A stretch of DNA of 64,000 bases from Duganella flavida (GTDB lineage: Bacteria > Pseudomonadota > Gammaproteobacteria > Burkholderiales > Burkholderiaceae_D): assembly GCF_009857445.1 (NCBI RefSeq), contig NZ_WWCN01000011.1, forward strand, positions 173,853-237,852, in the 5' to 3' direction. Shown piece by piece: positions 35,147 to 44,008 of this stretch. The position numbers and the translations under genes are program-made. Each line of letters opens with the position of its first letter. Within the stretch, counting starts at the first letter, position 1. The notes below the pieces were generated by a model. That model was not told the DNA's origin and did no database searches. It worked only from the letters and a program-made list of their open reading frames with translations.

Positions 35147-36258
35147 ACACTACTTTGGAAACGCCGGCGCTGTTGCTGGATGAGGCGCGCATGATGCGCA
35201 ATGTGGCGCGCATGCAGTCGCGCATGGATCAGTTGGGCGTGGCGTTTCGGCCGCATGTGAAGACCAGCAAGTGTGTCGAGGTGGTCAAGCGGCAGATGGC
35301 GGCTGGGTCGCGTGGCATCACGGTGTCGACGCTGAAGGAGGCGGAGGAGTTTTTTTGCGCCGGCATCAACGATATTCTTTATGCAGTCGGCATTGTGCCG
35401 AACAAGTTGGATCATGCGCTCAAGCTGATCCGCGATGGTCTGCGCCTCACGCTGCTGCTGGAGTCGGTGGCGATGGCGGAGCAGGTAGCGCGGCATGGCG
35501 CCGAGCATGGCGTCTGCTACGACGTAATGATCGAGATCGACACCGACGGCCACCGCTCCGGCGTTAAGCCTGACGATCCGGTGCTGCTGCAAATCGCCGC
35601 TGCGCTGCAAGGCGGGGCACGCTTGAAGGGCGTGATGACGCATGCCGGCGCTTCGTATGACTGCAACACGCCGGAAGCACTGCAAGCGATGGCCGAGCAG
35701 GAGCGCTCGCGCTGCGTCGCCGCTGCCACGCTGCTGCGCAACGGCGGTCACACTTGCGAAGTGGTCAGCGTCGGCTCGACGCCGACTGCGCTGAGCGCTC
35801 AGCATCTGGACGGCGTGACCGAGGTGCGCGCTGGTGTCTATATCTTCTTCGATATGGTGATGGCCGATGTGGGCGTTTGCACCATCGATGAAATCGCGAT
35901 TAGCGTGCTGTGCACGGTCATTGGCCATCAGCCCGATCAAGGCTGGGTCATTACCGATGGCGGCTGGATGGCGATGAGCCGCGATCTTGGACGCGACCAT
36001 CACGGCTACGGCATGGTCTGCGACGGCGATGGGCAGCCTGTGCCGGAACTGGGCTTCGGCAAAGCCAACCAGGAACACGGCGTGCTGCAATGGCGCCGTG
36101 AGCCAGGCGTAGATATCACCCAGCGCTTCCCGGTCGGCAGCAGCCTGCGCATTCTACCTAACCACGCTTGCGCCACGGCCGCGCAGCACGGCAGCTACCA
36201 CGTGATTCCGCAAAACGGCGGTGACTGGCCGGTCTGGCCGCGCTTTAACGGCTGGTAA
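35143..36258 (+). CDS. DSD1-family PLP enzyme (D-serine dehydratase / D-threonine aldolase-like)
   Basis: The 371-residue protein is a fold type III (alanine racemase-like) PLP enzyme. The Schiff-base lysine is in AFRPHVKTSKCVEVVKRQ near residue 40, and the C-terminal metal site with His and Cys is in LRILPNHACATAAQHG. Family members cleave D-threonine or dehydrate D-serine using PLP and a divalent metal. Which reaction applies cannot be decided by reading. It overlaps tetR by four bases and ends the operon. Confidence 0.88.
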   Translation: MNTTLETPALLLDEARMMRNVARMQSRMDQLGVAFRPHVKTSKCVEVVKRQMAAGSRGITVSTLKEAEEFFCAGINDILYAVGIVPNKLDHALKLIRDGLRLTLLLESVAMAEQVARHGAEHGVCYDVMIEIDTDGHRSGVKPDDPVLLQIAAALQGGARLKGVMTHAGASYDCNTPEALQAMAEQERSRCVAAATLLRNGGHTCEVVSVGSTPTALSAQHLDGVTEVRAGVYIFFDMVMADVGVCTIDEIAISVLCTVIGHQPDQGWVITDGGWMAMSRDLGRDHHGYGMVCDGDGQPVPELGFGKANQEHGVLQWRREPGVDITQRFPVGSSLRILPNHACATAAQHGSYHVIPQNGGDWPVWPRFNGW

Positions 36259-36385
36259 AAGCGAGCAATAAGCTCAAGGTGGCCGTAAGTCCTTGAGCCG
36301 CAAGGCTTTTCGGCGGTGGGAAAGCGAGTTGAGGGCAGGGCGCCCGGAATCTATTCTGTTGACTTCACCAACAGGAGAAATACCG

Positions 36386-36793
36386 ATGAAATTTAATCAC
36401 CTCAGCTTCCCATCCAGCGACGTGCGAGCCACTGCCAACTTCTTCGTGCAGCACCTCGGCTGCTCACTGGAGTTCATCAGCCCGGCCGCAGCCATGCTCA
36501 AGCGCGCTGGTTTCGACATCGTCATCGAAGCCAAAGACCATACCGTGGTGTGGCCGCACAACTTCCATCTCGGCTTTGAGCTGTCCTCGGTTGACGAGCT
36601 CAGCGAGCTGTATCAGCACCTGCTGGCGCAAGGCGTGACCATGCAAACCGGCCTGTTCCAGCATGAGCGCGGTTCGCGCTTCTTTTGTGCTGCGCCGGGC
36701 GGCCTGTTGTTCGAAATGAACACCCGCGCCGATGCCCACGAGCGCTATCGCGCCAGCTTTGAGCGCCAAGCCCGTGCCGACGCGGTAAAATAG
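36386..36793 (+). CDS. VOC (glyoxalase/bleomycin resistance) family protein
   Basis: The ATG at 36386 (MKFNHLSFPSSDVRATANFF) has AGGAGA eight bases upstream and gives a 135-residue VOC protein with two beta-alpha-beta-beta-beta units. His in FNHLSF, His in FHLGFELSS and Glu in LLFEMNTR could bind a metal. Its substrate is unknown. A hairpin of 8-bp arms (36272-36279 with 36291-36298) precedes it. Confidence 0.85.
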   Translation: MKFNHLSFPSSDVRATANFFVQHLGCSLEFISPAAAMLKRAGFDIVIEAKDHTVVWPHNFHLGFELSSVDELSELYQHLLAQGVTMQTGLFQHERGSRFFCAAPGGLLFEMNTRADAHERYRASFERQARADAVK

Positions 36794-36822
36794 CTGCTTT
36801 TACATCTCAGCTTTTTACTTCG

Positions 36823-38229
36823 ATGAACGCACCAGCCAAGCCTATCCGCACCCGTTTCGCTCCTAGCCCAACCGGTTACCTCCACCTCGGCGGCGCCCGC
36901 ACGGCGCTGTACTCGTGGGCCTTCGCCCGTCACTTCGGCGGCACCTTCGTGTTGCGTATTGAAGATACCGACCTGGAGCGCTCCACCCCGGAAGCCGTGC
37001 AAGCGATTATCGAAGGCATGGAATGGCTGGGCCTGACCCACGACGAAGGTCCGTTCTACCAGATGAAGCGCATGGATCGCTACCGCGAAGTCGTCGGCCA
37101 GATGCTGGAAGCCGGCACCGCCTACCACTGCTACTCCTCGCAGGAAGAAGTGCAAGCCATGCGCGACAAGGCCACCGCCGCCGGTGAGAAGCCACGCTAC
37201 GATGGCACCTGGCGTCCGGAAGAGGGCAAAGTACTGCCGGCGATTCCAGAAGGCCGTAAGCCAGTGGTTCGTTTCAAGAACCCGCTGGATGGCGAAGTGA
37301 CCTGGAACGACTTCGTCAAAGGCACTATCACGATCGGTAATAAAGAGCTGGACGATCTGGTGATCGCTCGCCCGGACGGCACGCCTACTTATAACTTCTG
37401 CGTTGCCATCGACGACCTGGACATGGAAATCTCTCACGTCCTGCGCGGTGATGACCACGTCAACAACACGCCACGCCAGATCAACATCCTGCGCGCCATC
37501 GGTGCACAGTTGCCTGAGTACGGCCACCTGCCGATGATCCTGGGTTCGGACGGCGCCAAAATGTCCAAGCGCAAGGACGCAGTCAACGTCATGCAATACC
37601 CGGCCGAAGGCTATCTGCCGGAAGCCATCCTGAACTATCTGGCGCGCCTGGGCTGGAGCCACGGTGACGACGAAGTATTCTCGATGGAGCAGGTGTGCTC
37701 GTGGTTCGACGGCTCGCACCTGTCCAACTCGGCCGCACAGTTCAACATCGAAAAACTGAACTGGCTGAACAACCACTATATTAAGCAAGCCGACAACGAA
37801 CGTCTGGCCAGCCTGGCTCAGCCACGCATGCAAGCCAACGGCGCCGTGTTTGAAGGCGCGCCGGCGCTGCCTGTTGTATTGGGCCTGCTGAAAGAGCGTA
37901 CTAATACTGTCAATGAACTGGCCGATGCCGCCATGCTGTTCTACCGCGAGCCGCAGCCGGATGCAGCTCTGCTGACTCAGCACTTCACCGACGCTGTTAA
38001 ACCAGCACTGGCTGATTTCGCCGAGCGTTGCAAAACCGTTGAGTGGAACAAGGCCGCGCTGGCCGCCATGATTAAAGAAGTGCTGGCTGCACACGGCCTG
38101 AAGATGCCGCAGATCGCCATGCCGCTGCGTCTCTTTATTACTGGCCAGCTGCAAACGCCAGCGATTGACGCCGTGCTGGAAATCTTCGGTCGCGACACCG
38201 TTGTGGCGCGCCTGGCAAAGTTCCTCTAA
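36823..38229 (+). CDS. gltX: Glutamyl-tRNA synthetase
   Basis: The 468-residue class I synthetase has the HIGH-type motif APSPTGYLHLGGARTALYSW, the glutamate-site RIEDTDLERSTPEA, the KMSKS-type loop GAKMSKRKDAVNV and a helical anticodon-binding domain (about 320-468). It charges glutamate onto tRNA-Glu. It is located immediately before an array that contains five tRNA-Glu genes, an apt neighbour although the tRNAs have their own promoter. Confidence 0.97.
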   Translation: MNAPAKPIRTRFAPSPTGYLHLGGARTALYSWAFARHFGGTFVLRIEDTDLERSTPEAVQAIIEGMEWLGLTHDEGPFYQMKRMDRYREVVGQMLEAGTAYHCYSSQEEVQAMRDKATAAGEKPRYDGTWRPEEGKVLPAIPEGRKPVVRFKNPLDGEVTWNDFVKGTITIGNKELDDLVIARPDGTPTYNFCVAIDDLDMEISHVLRGDDHVNNTPRQINILRAIGAQLPEYGHLPMILGSDGAKMSKRKDAVNVMQYPAEGYLPEAILNYLARLGWSHGDDEVFSMEQVCSWFDGSHLSNSAAQFNIEKLNWLNNHYIKQADNERLASLAQPRMQANGAVFEGAPALPVVLGLLKERTNTVNELADAAMLFYREPQPDAALLTQHFTDAVKPALADFAERCKTVEWNKAALAAMIKEVLAAHGLKMPQIAMPLRLFITGQLQTPAIDAVLEIFGRDTVVARLAKFL

Positions 38230-38268
38230 GTTTTTCATTGAAGCAGGGGCAAAGTTGCAAAAGGGTAT

Positions 38269-38296
38269 TTGCATAATACGGAGCCTCTGCTATACT
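38269..38296 (+). promoter_or_regulatory. Sigma-70 promoter of the tRNA array
   Basis: TTGCAT (38269-38274), a 16-bp spacer and TATACT (38291-38296), followed 19 bp later by the first tRNA-Ala. The near-consensus boxes fit a strong constitutive tRNA promoter. Confidence 0.7.
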
Positions 38297-38314
38297 CTTG
38301 TCTCTCGCGCAAAC

Positions 38315-38390
<76 letters not shown>

Positions 38391-38423
38391 GTTTGCAGAG
38401 AAATGTAGTACGGTAGTTCCAAG

Positions 38424-38499
38424 GTCCCCATCGTCTAGAGGCCTAGGACATCACCCTTTCACGGTGAGTACCGGGGTTCGAATCCCCGTGGGGACGCCA
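38424..38499 (+). tRNA. tRNA-Glu (TTC), copy 1
   Basis: The 76-base gene has encoded CCA, the anticodon TTC in the loop CTTTCAC flanked by TCACC/GGTGA, and an acceptor stem GTCCCCA/TGGGGAC. It is identical to the four other tRNA-Glu genes of this locus. Confidence 0.97.
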
Positions 38500-38541
38500 G
38501 CTTCGCCAAGGCTGGTTTGCAGTAAAGCTTCTGTGCCCTGA

Positions 38542-38617
<76 letters not shown>

Positions 38618-38654
38618 ACATGCACAGGAGATTGTTGTAAAAGGTAGTTCCGAG

Positions 38655-38730
38655 GTCCCCATCGTCTAGAGGCCTAGGACATCACCCTTTCACGGTGAGT
38701 ACCGGGGTTCGAATCCCCGTGGGGACGCCA
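38655..38730 (+). tRNA. tRNA-Glu (TTC), copy 2
   Basis: Identical to copy 1. The spacer after it begins GCTTCGCCAA.GCTGG, like that after copy 1, showing that the whole Ala-Glu unit was duplicated. Confidence 0.97.
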
Positions 38731-38775
38731 GCTTCGCCAAAGCTGGTCGGTAGTAGTGGATGTGTTTTACGCCCG

Positions 38776-38851
<76 letters not shown>

Positions 38852-38888
38852 TTAGCGTAGAATGCATATTGTATTGAGAAGTTCCTTG

Positions 38889-38964
38889 GTCCCCATCGTC
38901 TAGAGGCCTAGGACATCACCCTTTCACGGTGAGTACCGGGGTTCGAATCCCCGTGGGGACGCCA
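38889..38964 (+). tRNA. tRNA-Glu (TTC), copy 3
   Basis: Identical to the other copies. It closes the first array and is followed by a Rho-independent terminator 20 bp later. Confidence 0.97.
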
Positions 38965-38984
38965 AAAAGCGTAAAGAAATGATC

Positions 38985-39009
38985 AAGCCGCCATGAAGCG
39001 GCTTTTTTT
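38985..39009 (+). terminator. Rho-independent terminator of the tRNA array
   Basis: AAGCCGC (38985-38991) pairs with GCGGCTT (38998-39004) and runs into TTTTTTT. It ends the Ala-Glu array, and its reverse strand can end the convergent DUF3761 gene. Confidence 0.85.
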
Positions 39010-39021
39010 ACGTCTATCGTT

Positions 39022-39414
39022 TTAAGCGCAGGCTTTGCCGTGATCGGCGCGGTTGCCTTTGGCCTTCGCTTCCGACTCGCTCATGTATTCACCGGCTTTG
39101 GTTTTGCCGTACCAGCGGCCACCTGGGCAGTGATACACCTTTGAATCTGTATTGACCCAGACTTTGCCATCACCACCGCTTGCGGCTGCCTTCGCGGGTT
39201 TTGCTGCGGGCGCAGGTGCGGCGGCAGGTGCGGGTGCTTCGGCAGGCGCTGCGCCAGCTTTTTTGTCGACGCCGCCGTGTCCGCGGCAAGCACCTTTCAA
39301 TGTGGCGCCGGAGTAGGGCGTTCCATCTTTGCAGGTTGCGGTAACGGGTGTCTGAGCGTAGGCAGAGAAGTAGAAGGAGATAGCAAGTACGGCCGAAAAC
39401 AGGATTTTTTTCAT
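39022..39414 (-). CDS. DUF3761-type small secreted protein
   Basis: The 130-residue protein has a signal peptide (KKILFSAVLAISFYFSAYA, cleaved about 20), a DUF3761 motif (CKDGTPYSGATLKGACRGHGG), a Pro/Ala linker of about 35 residues, and a C-terminal module VWVNTDSKVYHCPGGRWYG followed by YMSESEAKAKGNRADHGKAC. Six-residue spacing of Cys and Gly suggests small disulfide-bonded modules. Function is not known. It lies between tRNA-Glu copies 3 and 4, next to an MCP. Confidence 0.8.
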   Translation of the reverse strand: MKKILFSAVLAISFYFSAYAQTPVTATCKDGTPYSGATLKGACRGHGGVDKKAGAAPAEAPAPAAAPAPAAKPAKAAASGGDGKVWVNTDSKVYHCPGGRWYGKTKAGEYMSESEAKAKGNRADHGKACA

Positions 39415-39537
39415 GACGAACTCCCAGCGAGCACGGAAATACGTGCGTGTCTTGATGGTATTGGAATTTTTCGATTCCCCCTTCCTTCTTGTTCAGCCCG
39501 GCGTCATACTTGTTGTTTTCCCATCGTCGCGCTTGCT

Positions 39538-41070
39538 ATGAAACTCAGTCTAAAACTCCCCCTCGCTTTTATCGCTGTCCTGCTGGTCGCGCTAGTGGCT
39601 GGATTGGTGGGCATATACAGTCTTAATCACGTTGTAGTCGATTCCGGTAAGACGGTGCAGGACAATTTTGCACGCGAGCGTGCAGTCGGTTACATCGCTG
39701 TCGCTTACAAGGTGGAAGTCCTGCACTGGAAAAATGTGCTGCTGCGGGCGGCCGATGCGGCTTCCCAACAACAGGAGTGGAATGCTTATCTGGCAGCCGA
39801 GACGGAAGTCGATAGCAAGGCGCGAGCGGTGCTGGCGCAACTGGATGGCGATGCGCGCCGAACCATGACGCGCTTTGTCGAACTGCATGCGCAGCAGAAG
39901 GCGCGATACACTGCGGCGCGCGCCATGCTGGCCGATGGTGGCGCAGTGACTGCTGCGGATGCCAGCGTGCGCGGCATCGATGTCGAGCCGGCCAGCTTGC
40001 TGGCGGATAGCATCGGCCTGCTGACCAAGTCCAGCGCCGCGATTACCGAGGAGGCCGCCGCGAGCGGCTCGCGCACGGTCACCGTGACCACGGTGCTGAT
40101 GCTGCTGGTGGCTGCGGTGGTGGTGGCGGCCAGCCTGGCGCTGAGCCGCACCATCGTTCGTCCGTTGCAGCATGCACTGTCAGTGGCGCAAGCGATTACG
40201 AAGGGCGACCTCAGTGGCCGCAAGCCGCCGCCGCGTCCTGATGAATTGGGCCAGATGCTGAGCGCGCTCGGCGAGATGACCGCCAGCCTGCACCGCATCG
40301 TGACGCAGGTGCGCGGCGGCACGGAGGCGATTGTGTCGGCGTCGGCGGAAATCGAGTCCGGCAGCGCCGACTTGTCCGCGCGCACCGAGCAGCAGGCTGG
40401 CGTGCTGGAAGAGACTGCTGCGTCGATCGAGCAGCTGACGGCCACCGTGCGCCAAAATGCCGACAACGCCGACCAGGCGCGCGAGCTGGCGGCCGGTGCG
40501 GCCGATGTGGCGCAGCGCGGCGGCGAGGCAGTGGCGCAGGTGGTGAAGACCATGGCTGGTATCCAGCGTGCAGGGCAGGAGATGGGGACGATCATTGCCA
40601 CGATTGATGGCATCGCTTTCCAGACCAATATCCTGGCCCTGAATGCGGCGGTTGAAGCGGCGCGTGCCGGTGAGCAGGGGCGCGGCTTTGCTGTCGTGGC
40701 CAGCGAAGTGCGCACGCTGGCGCAGCGCAGTGCCGAGGCGGCGCGCCAGATCAAGCAACTGATCGAAGCGTCCAGCGAGCAGATCGAGCAGGGCGGTGTG
40801 CTGGTCGATCGCGCTGGTGCCACCATGACTGAACTGGTGGGCAGCGTCAGCCGTGTTAGTGACATCATTGCGGAGATCAGCCACGCCAGCCAGGACCAGC
40901 GTGCCGGTATCGAGCAGGTCAACCAAGCCATTGGTGACATGGACCAGGTGACGCAGCAGAATGCTGCATTGGTGGAGCAGTCTGCCGCAGCGGCGGGTGC
41001 GATGCGCGAGCAGGCGGTAGACTTGGCGAAGGTGGTCGACGTGTTCGAGCTGAAGCGCGCGCGTTACTGA
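39538..41070 (+). CDS. Methyl-accepting chemotaxis protein without CheR-docking tail
   Basis: The ATG at 39538 gives TM1 directly (LPLAFIAVLLVALVAGLVGI). The 510-residue protein has a periplasmic four-helix-type sensor (about 30-185), TM2 (about 185-207), HAMP, and a signalling tip FQTNILALNAAVEAARAGEQ. It ends FELKRARY, so unlike the MCP of the che operon it lacks an xWxxF tail and probably depends on neighbours for CheR access. It sits alone between tRNA-Glu copies 3 and 4. The ligand is unknown. Confidence 0.92.
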   Translation: MKLSLKLPLAFIAVLLVALVAGLVGIYSLNHVVVDSGKTVQDNFARERAVGYIAVAYKVEVLHWKNVLLRAADAASQQQEWNAYLAAETEVDSKARAVLAQLDGDARRTMTRFVELHAQQKARYTAARAMLADGGAVTAADASVRGIDVEPASLLADSIGLLTKSSAAITEEAAASGSRTVTVTTVLMLLVAAVVVAASLALSRTIVRPLQHALSVAQAITKGDLSGRKPPPRPDELGQMLSALGEMTASLHRIVTQVRGGTEAIVSASAEIESGSADLSARTEQQAGVLEETAASIEQLTATVRQNADNADQARELAAGAADVAQRGGEAVAQVVKTMAGIQRAGQEMGTIIATIDGIAFQTNILALNAAVEAARAGEQGRGFAVVASEVRTLAQRSAEAARQIKQLIEASSEQIEQGGVLVDRAGATMTELVGSVSRVSDIIAEISHASQDQRAGIEQVNQAIGDMDQVTQQNAALVEQSAAAAGAMREQAVDLAKVVDVFELKRARY

Positions 41071-41138
41071 GATTGCCGTGATTCCGTTGCAGGGCTGCCA
41101 ATCTTGCTGTGATTTTTCAGCAAAACAACGGTTTGCTA

Positions 41139-41167
41139 TTGCGTTCGGGGAACTACGCTGCCATAAT
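41139..41167 (+). promoter_or_regulatory. Sigma-70 promoter of the second tRNA-Glu pair
   Basis: TTGCGT (41139-41144), a 17-bp spacer and CATAAT (41162-41167), 15 bp before tRNA-Glu copy 4. The pair therefore has its own promoter, separate from the Ala-Glu array. Confidence 0.6.
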
Positions 41168-41182
41168 ACGCGCCTTGGAAAT

Positions 41183-41258
41183 GTCCCCATCGTCTAGAGG
41201 CCTAGGACATCACCCTTTCACGGTGAGTACCGGGGTTCGAATCCCCGTGGGGACGCCA
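41183..41258 (+). tRNA. tRNA-Glu (TTC), copy 4
   Basis: Base-for-base identical to copies 1-3, here without an adjacent tRNA-Ala. Confidence 0.97.
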
Positions 41259-41306
41259 ACAGATATTTCCAGGTTGAGTAGTAAAAGGCCAGTACGGACA
41301 GTTTCT

Positions 41307-41382
41307 GTCCCCATCGTCTAGAGGCCTAGGACATCACCCTTTCACGGTGAGTACCGGGGTTCGAATCCCCGTGGGGACGCCA
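41307..41382 (+). tRNA. tRNA-Glu (TTC), copy 5
   Basis: Identical to the other copies and 48 bp after copy 4. A perfect terminator hairpin follows. Confidence 0.97.
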
Positions 41383-41387
41383 AATCA

Positions 41388-41418
41388 TGCAAAAAGCCGC
41401 CTAGTGCGGCTTTTTGCA
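41388..41418. terminator. Bidirectional terminator after tRNA-Glu copy 5
   Basis: TGCAAAAAGCCGC (41388-41400) and GCGGCTTTTTGCA (41406-41418) form a perfect 13-bp stem with a five-base loop. The run of T in both orientations suits termination on either strand. Confidence 0.85.
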
Positions 41419-41459
41419 TTTCTCAGGTATCATCCAGCCTCGATTTTAGCTTGCTCACC

Positions 41460-42587
41460 ATGACTCCATTCCGCCGCCTCGATCTGTTCTGCCGCGTTGT
41501 CGACAACTACGGCGATATCGGTATTTGCTGGCGTCTTGCCAAACAGCTGGTGCGCGAGCATGGTCTGGCGGTGACCTTGTTCGTGGATGATCTGGTGAGC
41601 TTCCGGCGCATCTGCCCGCAGGTTGATACGGCTGCCGAACGCCAGCAAGTAGACGGTATCACCGTGCGCCACTGGCGTGGCCAGGACGGCGTCTACAGCA
41701 AGGACGAAGTGGCCGACATCGTGATCGAGTTCTTTGCGGTCGATCTCCCGCCCGGCTACATCGATGCGATGGCGCAGTGCCAGCCGCGCCCAGTGTGGTT
41801 CAACCTCGAGGGTCTGACAGCGGAGGAGTGGGTGGAAGGTTGCCATCGCCTGCCGTCGCTGCAGCCGCGCTCGATGATGAAGCACTTTTTCTTCCCCGGC
41901 TTCACCGATAAAACCGGCGGCCTGCTGCGCGAGGCGGGACTGGAACAGGAGCGCCTGCAATTTGACACGCCGGCCTTTTTGCGGACGCTGGGCCTGACGG
42001 ACGCTGAAATCGCATCGACCAAAATTTCGCTGTTCTGCTATCCGCACGCGCCGGTGTCGGCCTTGTTCGAGGTGTGGCAAAACAGCGCCCAGCCGATCAC
42101 CTGTCTGGTGCCGGAAGGTGTGGCGGCCGATGCGGTACGGGCCTTCCTAGGCGATGCAGGCCGTGTTGCCACCCAAGGCGCGCTGACGGTGCGCGTGCTG
42201 CCGTTCGTGCCGCAGCCGGACTACGACAAACTATTGTGGGCCTGCGACCTGAATTTCGTGCGTGGCGAGGATTCCTTCGTGCGCGCACAATGGGCTGGCA
42301 AGCCCTTCATCTGGCACATCTACCCGCAAGACGAGAATCTGCATCACAAAAAACTACGCGCCTTCCTGCAGCGCTATGCCGGCGAATTGCCGGGCCTGGC
42401 TGAATTCGCCCTGCGCTGGAATGGCGCGCCGGTACGTGGCGAGGCTGATAACTGGGCCGCCTACTGGACTGCACTGGCAGCCGAAACCGGCGCCGCCACG
42501 GCCCGCGCCGCCGCATGGCAGCAGCAGATGCTGTCACACGGCGACCTGGCCTCCAATTTGCTGGCGTTTGCCGCCACGCTGAGATAG
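41460..42587 (+). CDS. earP: EF-P arginine rhamnosyltransferase EarP
   Basis: The ATG at 41460 (MTPFRRLDLFCRVVDNYGD) is preferred to an in-frame TTG at 41451. The 375-residue GT-B enzyme transfers rhamnose from dTDP-rhamnose to Arg32 of EF-P. Asp15 and Asp19 in VVDNYGDIGICWRL match the aspartates known to be essential in EarP, and NFVRGEDSFVRAQWAGKPF holds the conserved Glu-Asp of the nucleotide-sugar site. It is directly upstream of efp, the standard gene pair. Confidence 0.95.
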   Translation: MTPFRRLDLFCRVVDNYGDIGICWRLAKQLVREHGLAVTLFVDDLVSFRRICPQVDTAAERQQVDGITVRHWRGQDGVYSKDEVADIVIEFFAVDLPPGYIDAMAQCQPRPVWFNLEGLTAEEWVEGCHRLPSLQPRSMMKHFFFPGFTDKTGGLLREAGLEQERLQFDTPAFLRTLGLTDAEIASTKISLFCYPHAPVSALFEVWQNSAQPITCLVPEGVAADAVRAFLGDAGRVATQGALTVRVLPFVPQPDYDKLLWACDLNFVRGEDSFVRAQWAGKPFIWHIYPQDENLHHKKLRAFLQRYAGELPGLAEFALRWNGAPVRGEADNWAAYWTALAAETGAATARAAAWQQQMLSHGDLASNLLAFAATLR

Positions 42588-42699
42588 GCGCTTAGCCAAA
42601 AAACAGGTACAATGCCGGGTTGAACTCTGTACCGCTTTTTTCGATCAAACGTCAGACGACGATGATCTTTACGCAACCACCTTATTACATAAATTCGCT

Positions 42700-43275
42700 A
42701 TGAAACCAGCAAAAGAAATTCGCGTCGGCAACATTATCATGGTTGACGCTAAGCCATTCATCGTACTGCGTTCGGACGTCAACGGTTCGAGCCGCACTGG
42801 CTTCACCTACAAATGGAAAATGAAGAATCTGCTGACCGGCGCTCCATTCGAAAGCGTGTTCCGCGGCGACGACAAATTTGACGTAGTGGTTCTGGACAAG
42901 AAGCCAGTAACCTACTCGTACTTCGCAGATCCATTGTTCGTGTTCATGGATGCTGACTACGAACAGTACGAAATCGAAGAAGAAAACCTGGGCGACGCCC
43001 TGAACTACCTGAAAGACGGCATGGAATGCGAAGCCGTGTTCTACGACGGTAAAGCCATCTCGGTTGAACTGCCAACCACCATCCAGCGTCAGATCATCTA
43101 CTCGGAGCCAGCAGTTAAGGGCAACACCTCGGGTAACGTGACCAAAGAAGCCAAGCTGGAAAACGCTATCGAATCGAAGCAGTTCTCGATCCAGGTGCCA
43201 CTGTTCGTGTCGCAAGACGACGTCATCGAAATCGACAGCCGTACCAACGAATTCAAGAAAGTTGTTCGCGGCTAA
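42700..43275 (+). CDS. efp: Elongation factor P (Arg32 type)
   Basis: The 191-residue protein has the three EF-P domains. The loop SSRTGFTYKWKMKNLLTG has Arg32 where enterobacterial EF-P carries the lysine that is lysylated; arginine here is the target of EarP, encoded just upstream. Modified EF-P rescues ribosomes stalled on polyproline, and this window has several proline-rich proteins. A perfect terminator follows 21 bp later. Confidence 0.97.
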   Translation: MKPAKEIRVGNIIMVDAKPFIVLRSDVNGSSRTGFTYKWKMKNLLTGAPFESVFRGDDKFDVVVLDKKPVTYSYFADPLFVFMDADYEQYEIEEENLGDALNYLKDGMECEAVFYDGKAISVELPTTIQRQIIYSEPAVKGNTSGNVTKEAKLENAIESKQFSIQVPLFVSQDDVIEIDSRTNEFKKVVRG

Positions 43276-43296
43276 GCGATAACTTTTTAGTAAGGA

Positions 43297-43328
43297 GCAC
43301 GCCCGCGCAAGCCGGCGTGCTTTTTTTT
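43297..43328 (+). terminator. Rho-independent terminator of earP-efp
   Basis: GCACGCC (43297-43303) pairs with GGCGTGC (43314-43320), followed by eight T. Confidence 0.9.
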
Positions 43329-43420
43329 CATTAATTTTTGTGGTGTAACTAGCAAGGTGCTGATATATTAATGCAACGCAACAAATGCGGCGCATTAATG
43401 CAACCAACCACGAGGATGGC

Positions 43421-44008
43421 ATGAATCGCAGGGATTTCGTAAAACTCGGCACGCCGCCGGGTAAACAGCTGGGCACCGGTGGCATCCTCGACGCCGGTGT
43501 CGACGAGCAGCAGCGCTTGATGGAGGCCGGTAAATTGACGTCGCATTGGCTGACGTCGCAGTACCTGACGCGCATCAAGCTGGCCGCCAAGCCGGGGATA
43601 GAGATCTATTCGCACGCGCTGAAGACCGCGCTGGATATGGACCGCGAGCGCAACCTGAAACGGGTATGCGGGCCGCTGCACGGCATTCCGGTCCTGCTTA
43701 AAGAGGGCAGCGAAGTGGCTGGTGTGCAGCTGCGCGCCGCCGGCGCCGTCATCATCGGCAAAATCAAGCATGACCAGTTGGACGCCTTGACGCTGTCGTC
43801 GATCCTGGGCGTGGAGCGGCACGACCCGATCATGCAGGAGCACCACGCCGGCATTCAAAACGCGCTGCTGGACTTGAAATCGCGTGGCGCGCTACTGGTC
43901 GATAAAGCGATCAGCGTGCTAGTGTTTCAGCACGTGGCGGAAAGTGGGCTCGATGCCCATCGCGTGCAGGTGCCGGACGATCTCTTCCAGCGTAGCATCC
44001 TTCAATAG
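43421..44008 (+). pseudogene. Amidase relic (amidase signature core deleted)
   Basis: From an ATG at 43421 (MNRRDFVKLG, with CGAGGATGGC before it) the 195-residue reading resembles the N-terminus of amidases: VDEQQRLMEAGKLTSHWLTS, YLTRIKLAAKP, RVCGPLHGIPVLLK. It then jumps to LRAAGAVIIGK and further to GVERHDPIM and LLDLKSRGALLVD. The segments that should hold the catalytic lysine neighbours and the GGSSGG serine region are missing. It is open but lacks the active site, so it is most likely a deletion-shrunken pseudogene. Its 3' end overlaps the next gene by 90 bp. A direct repeat ATTAATGCAAC lies upstream (43367 and 43394). Confidence 0.7.
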
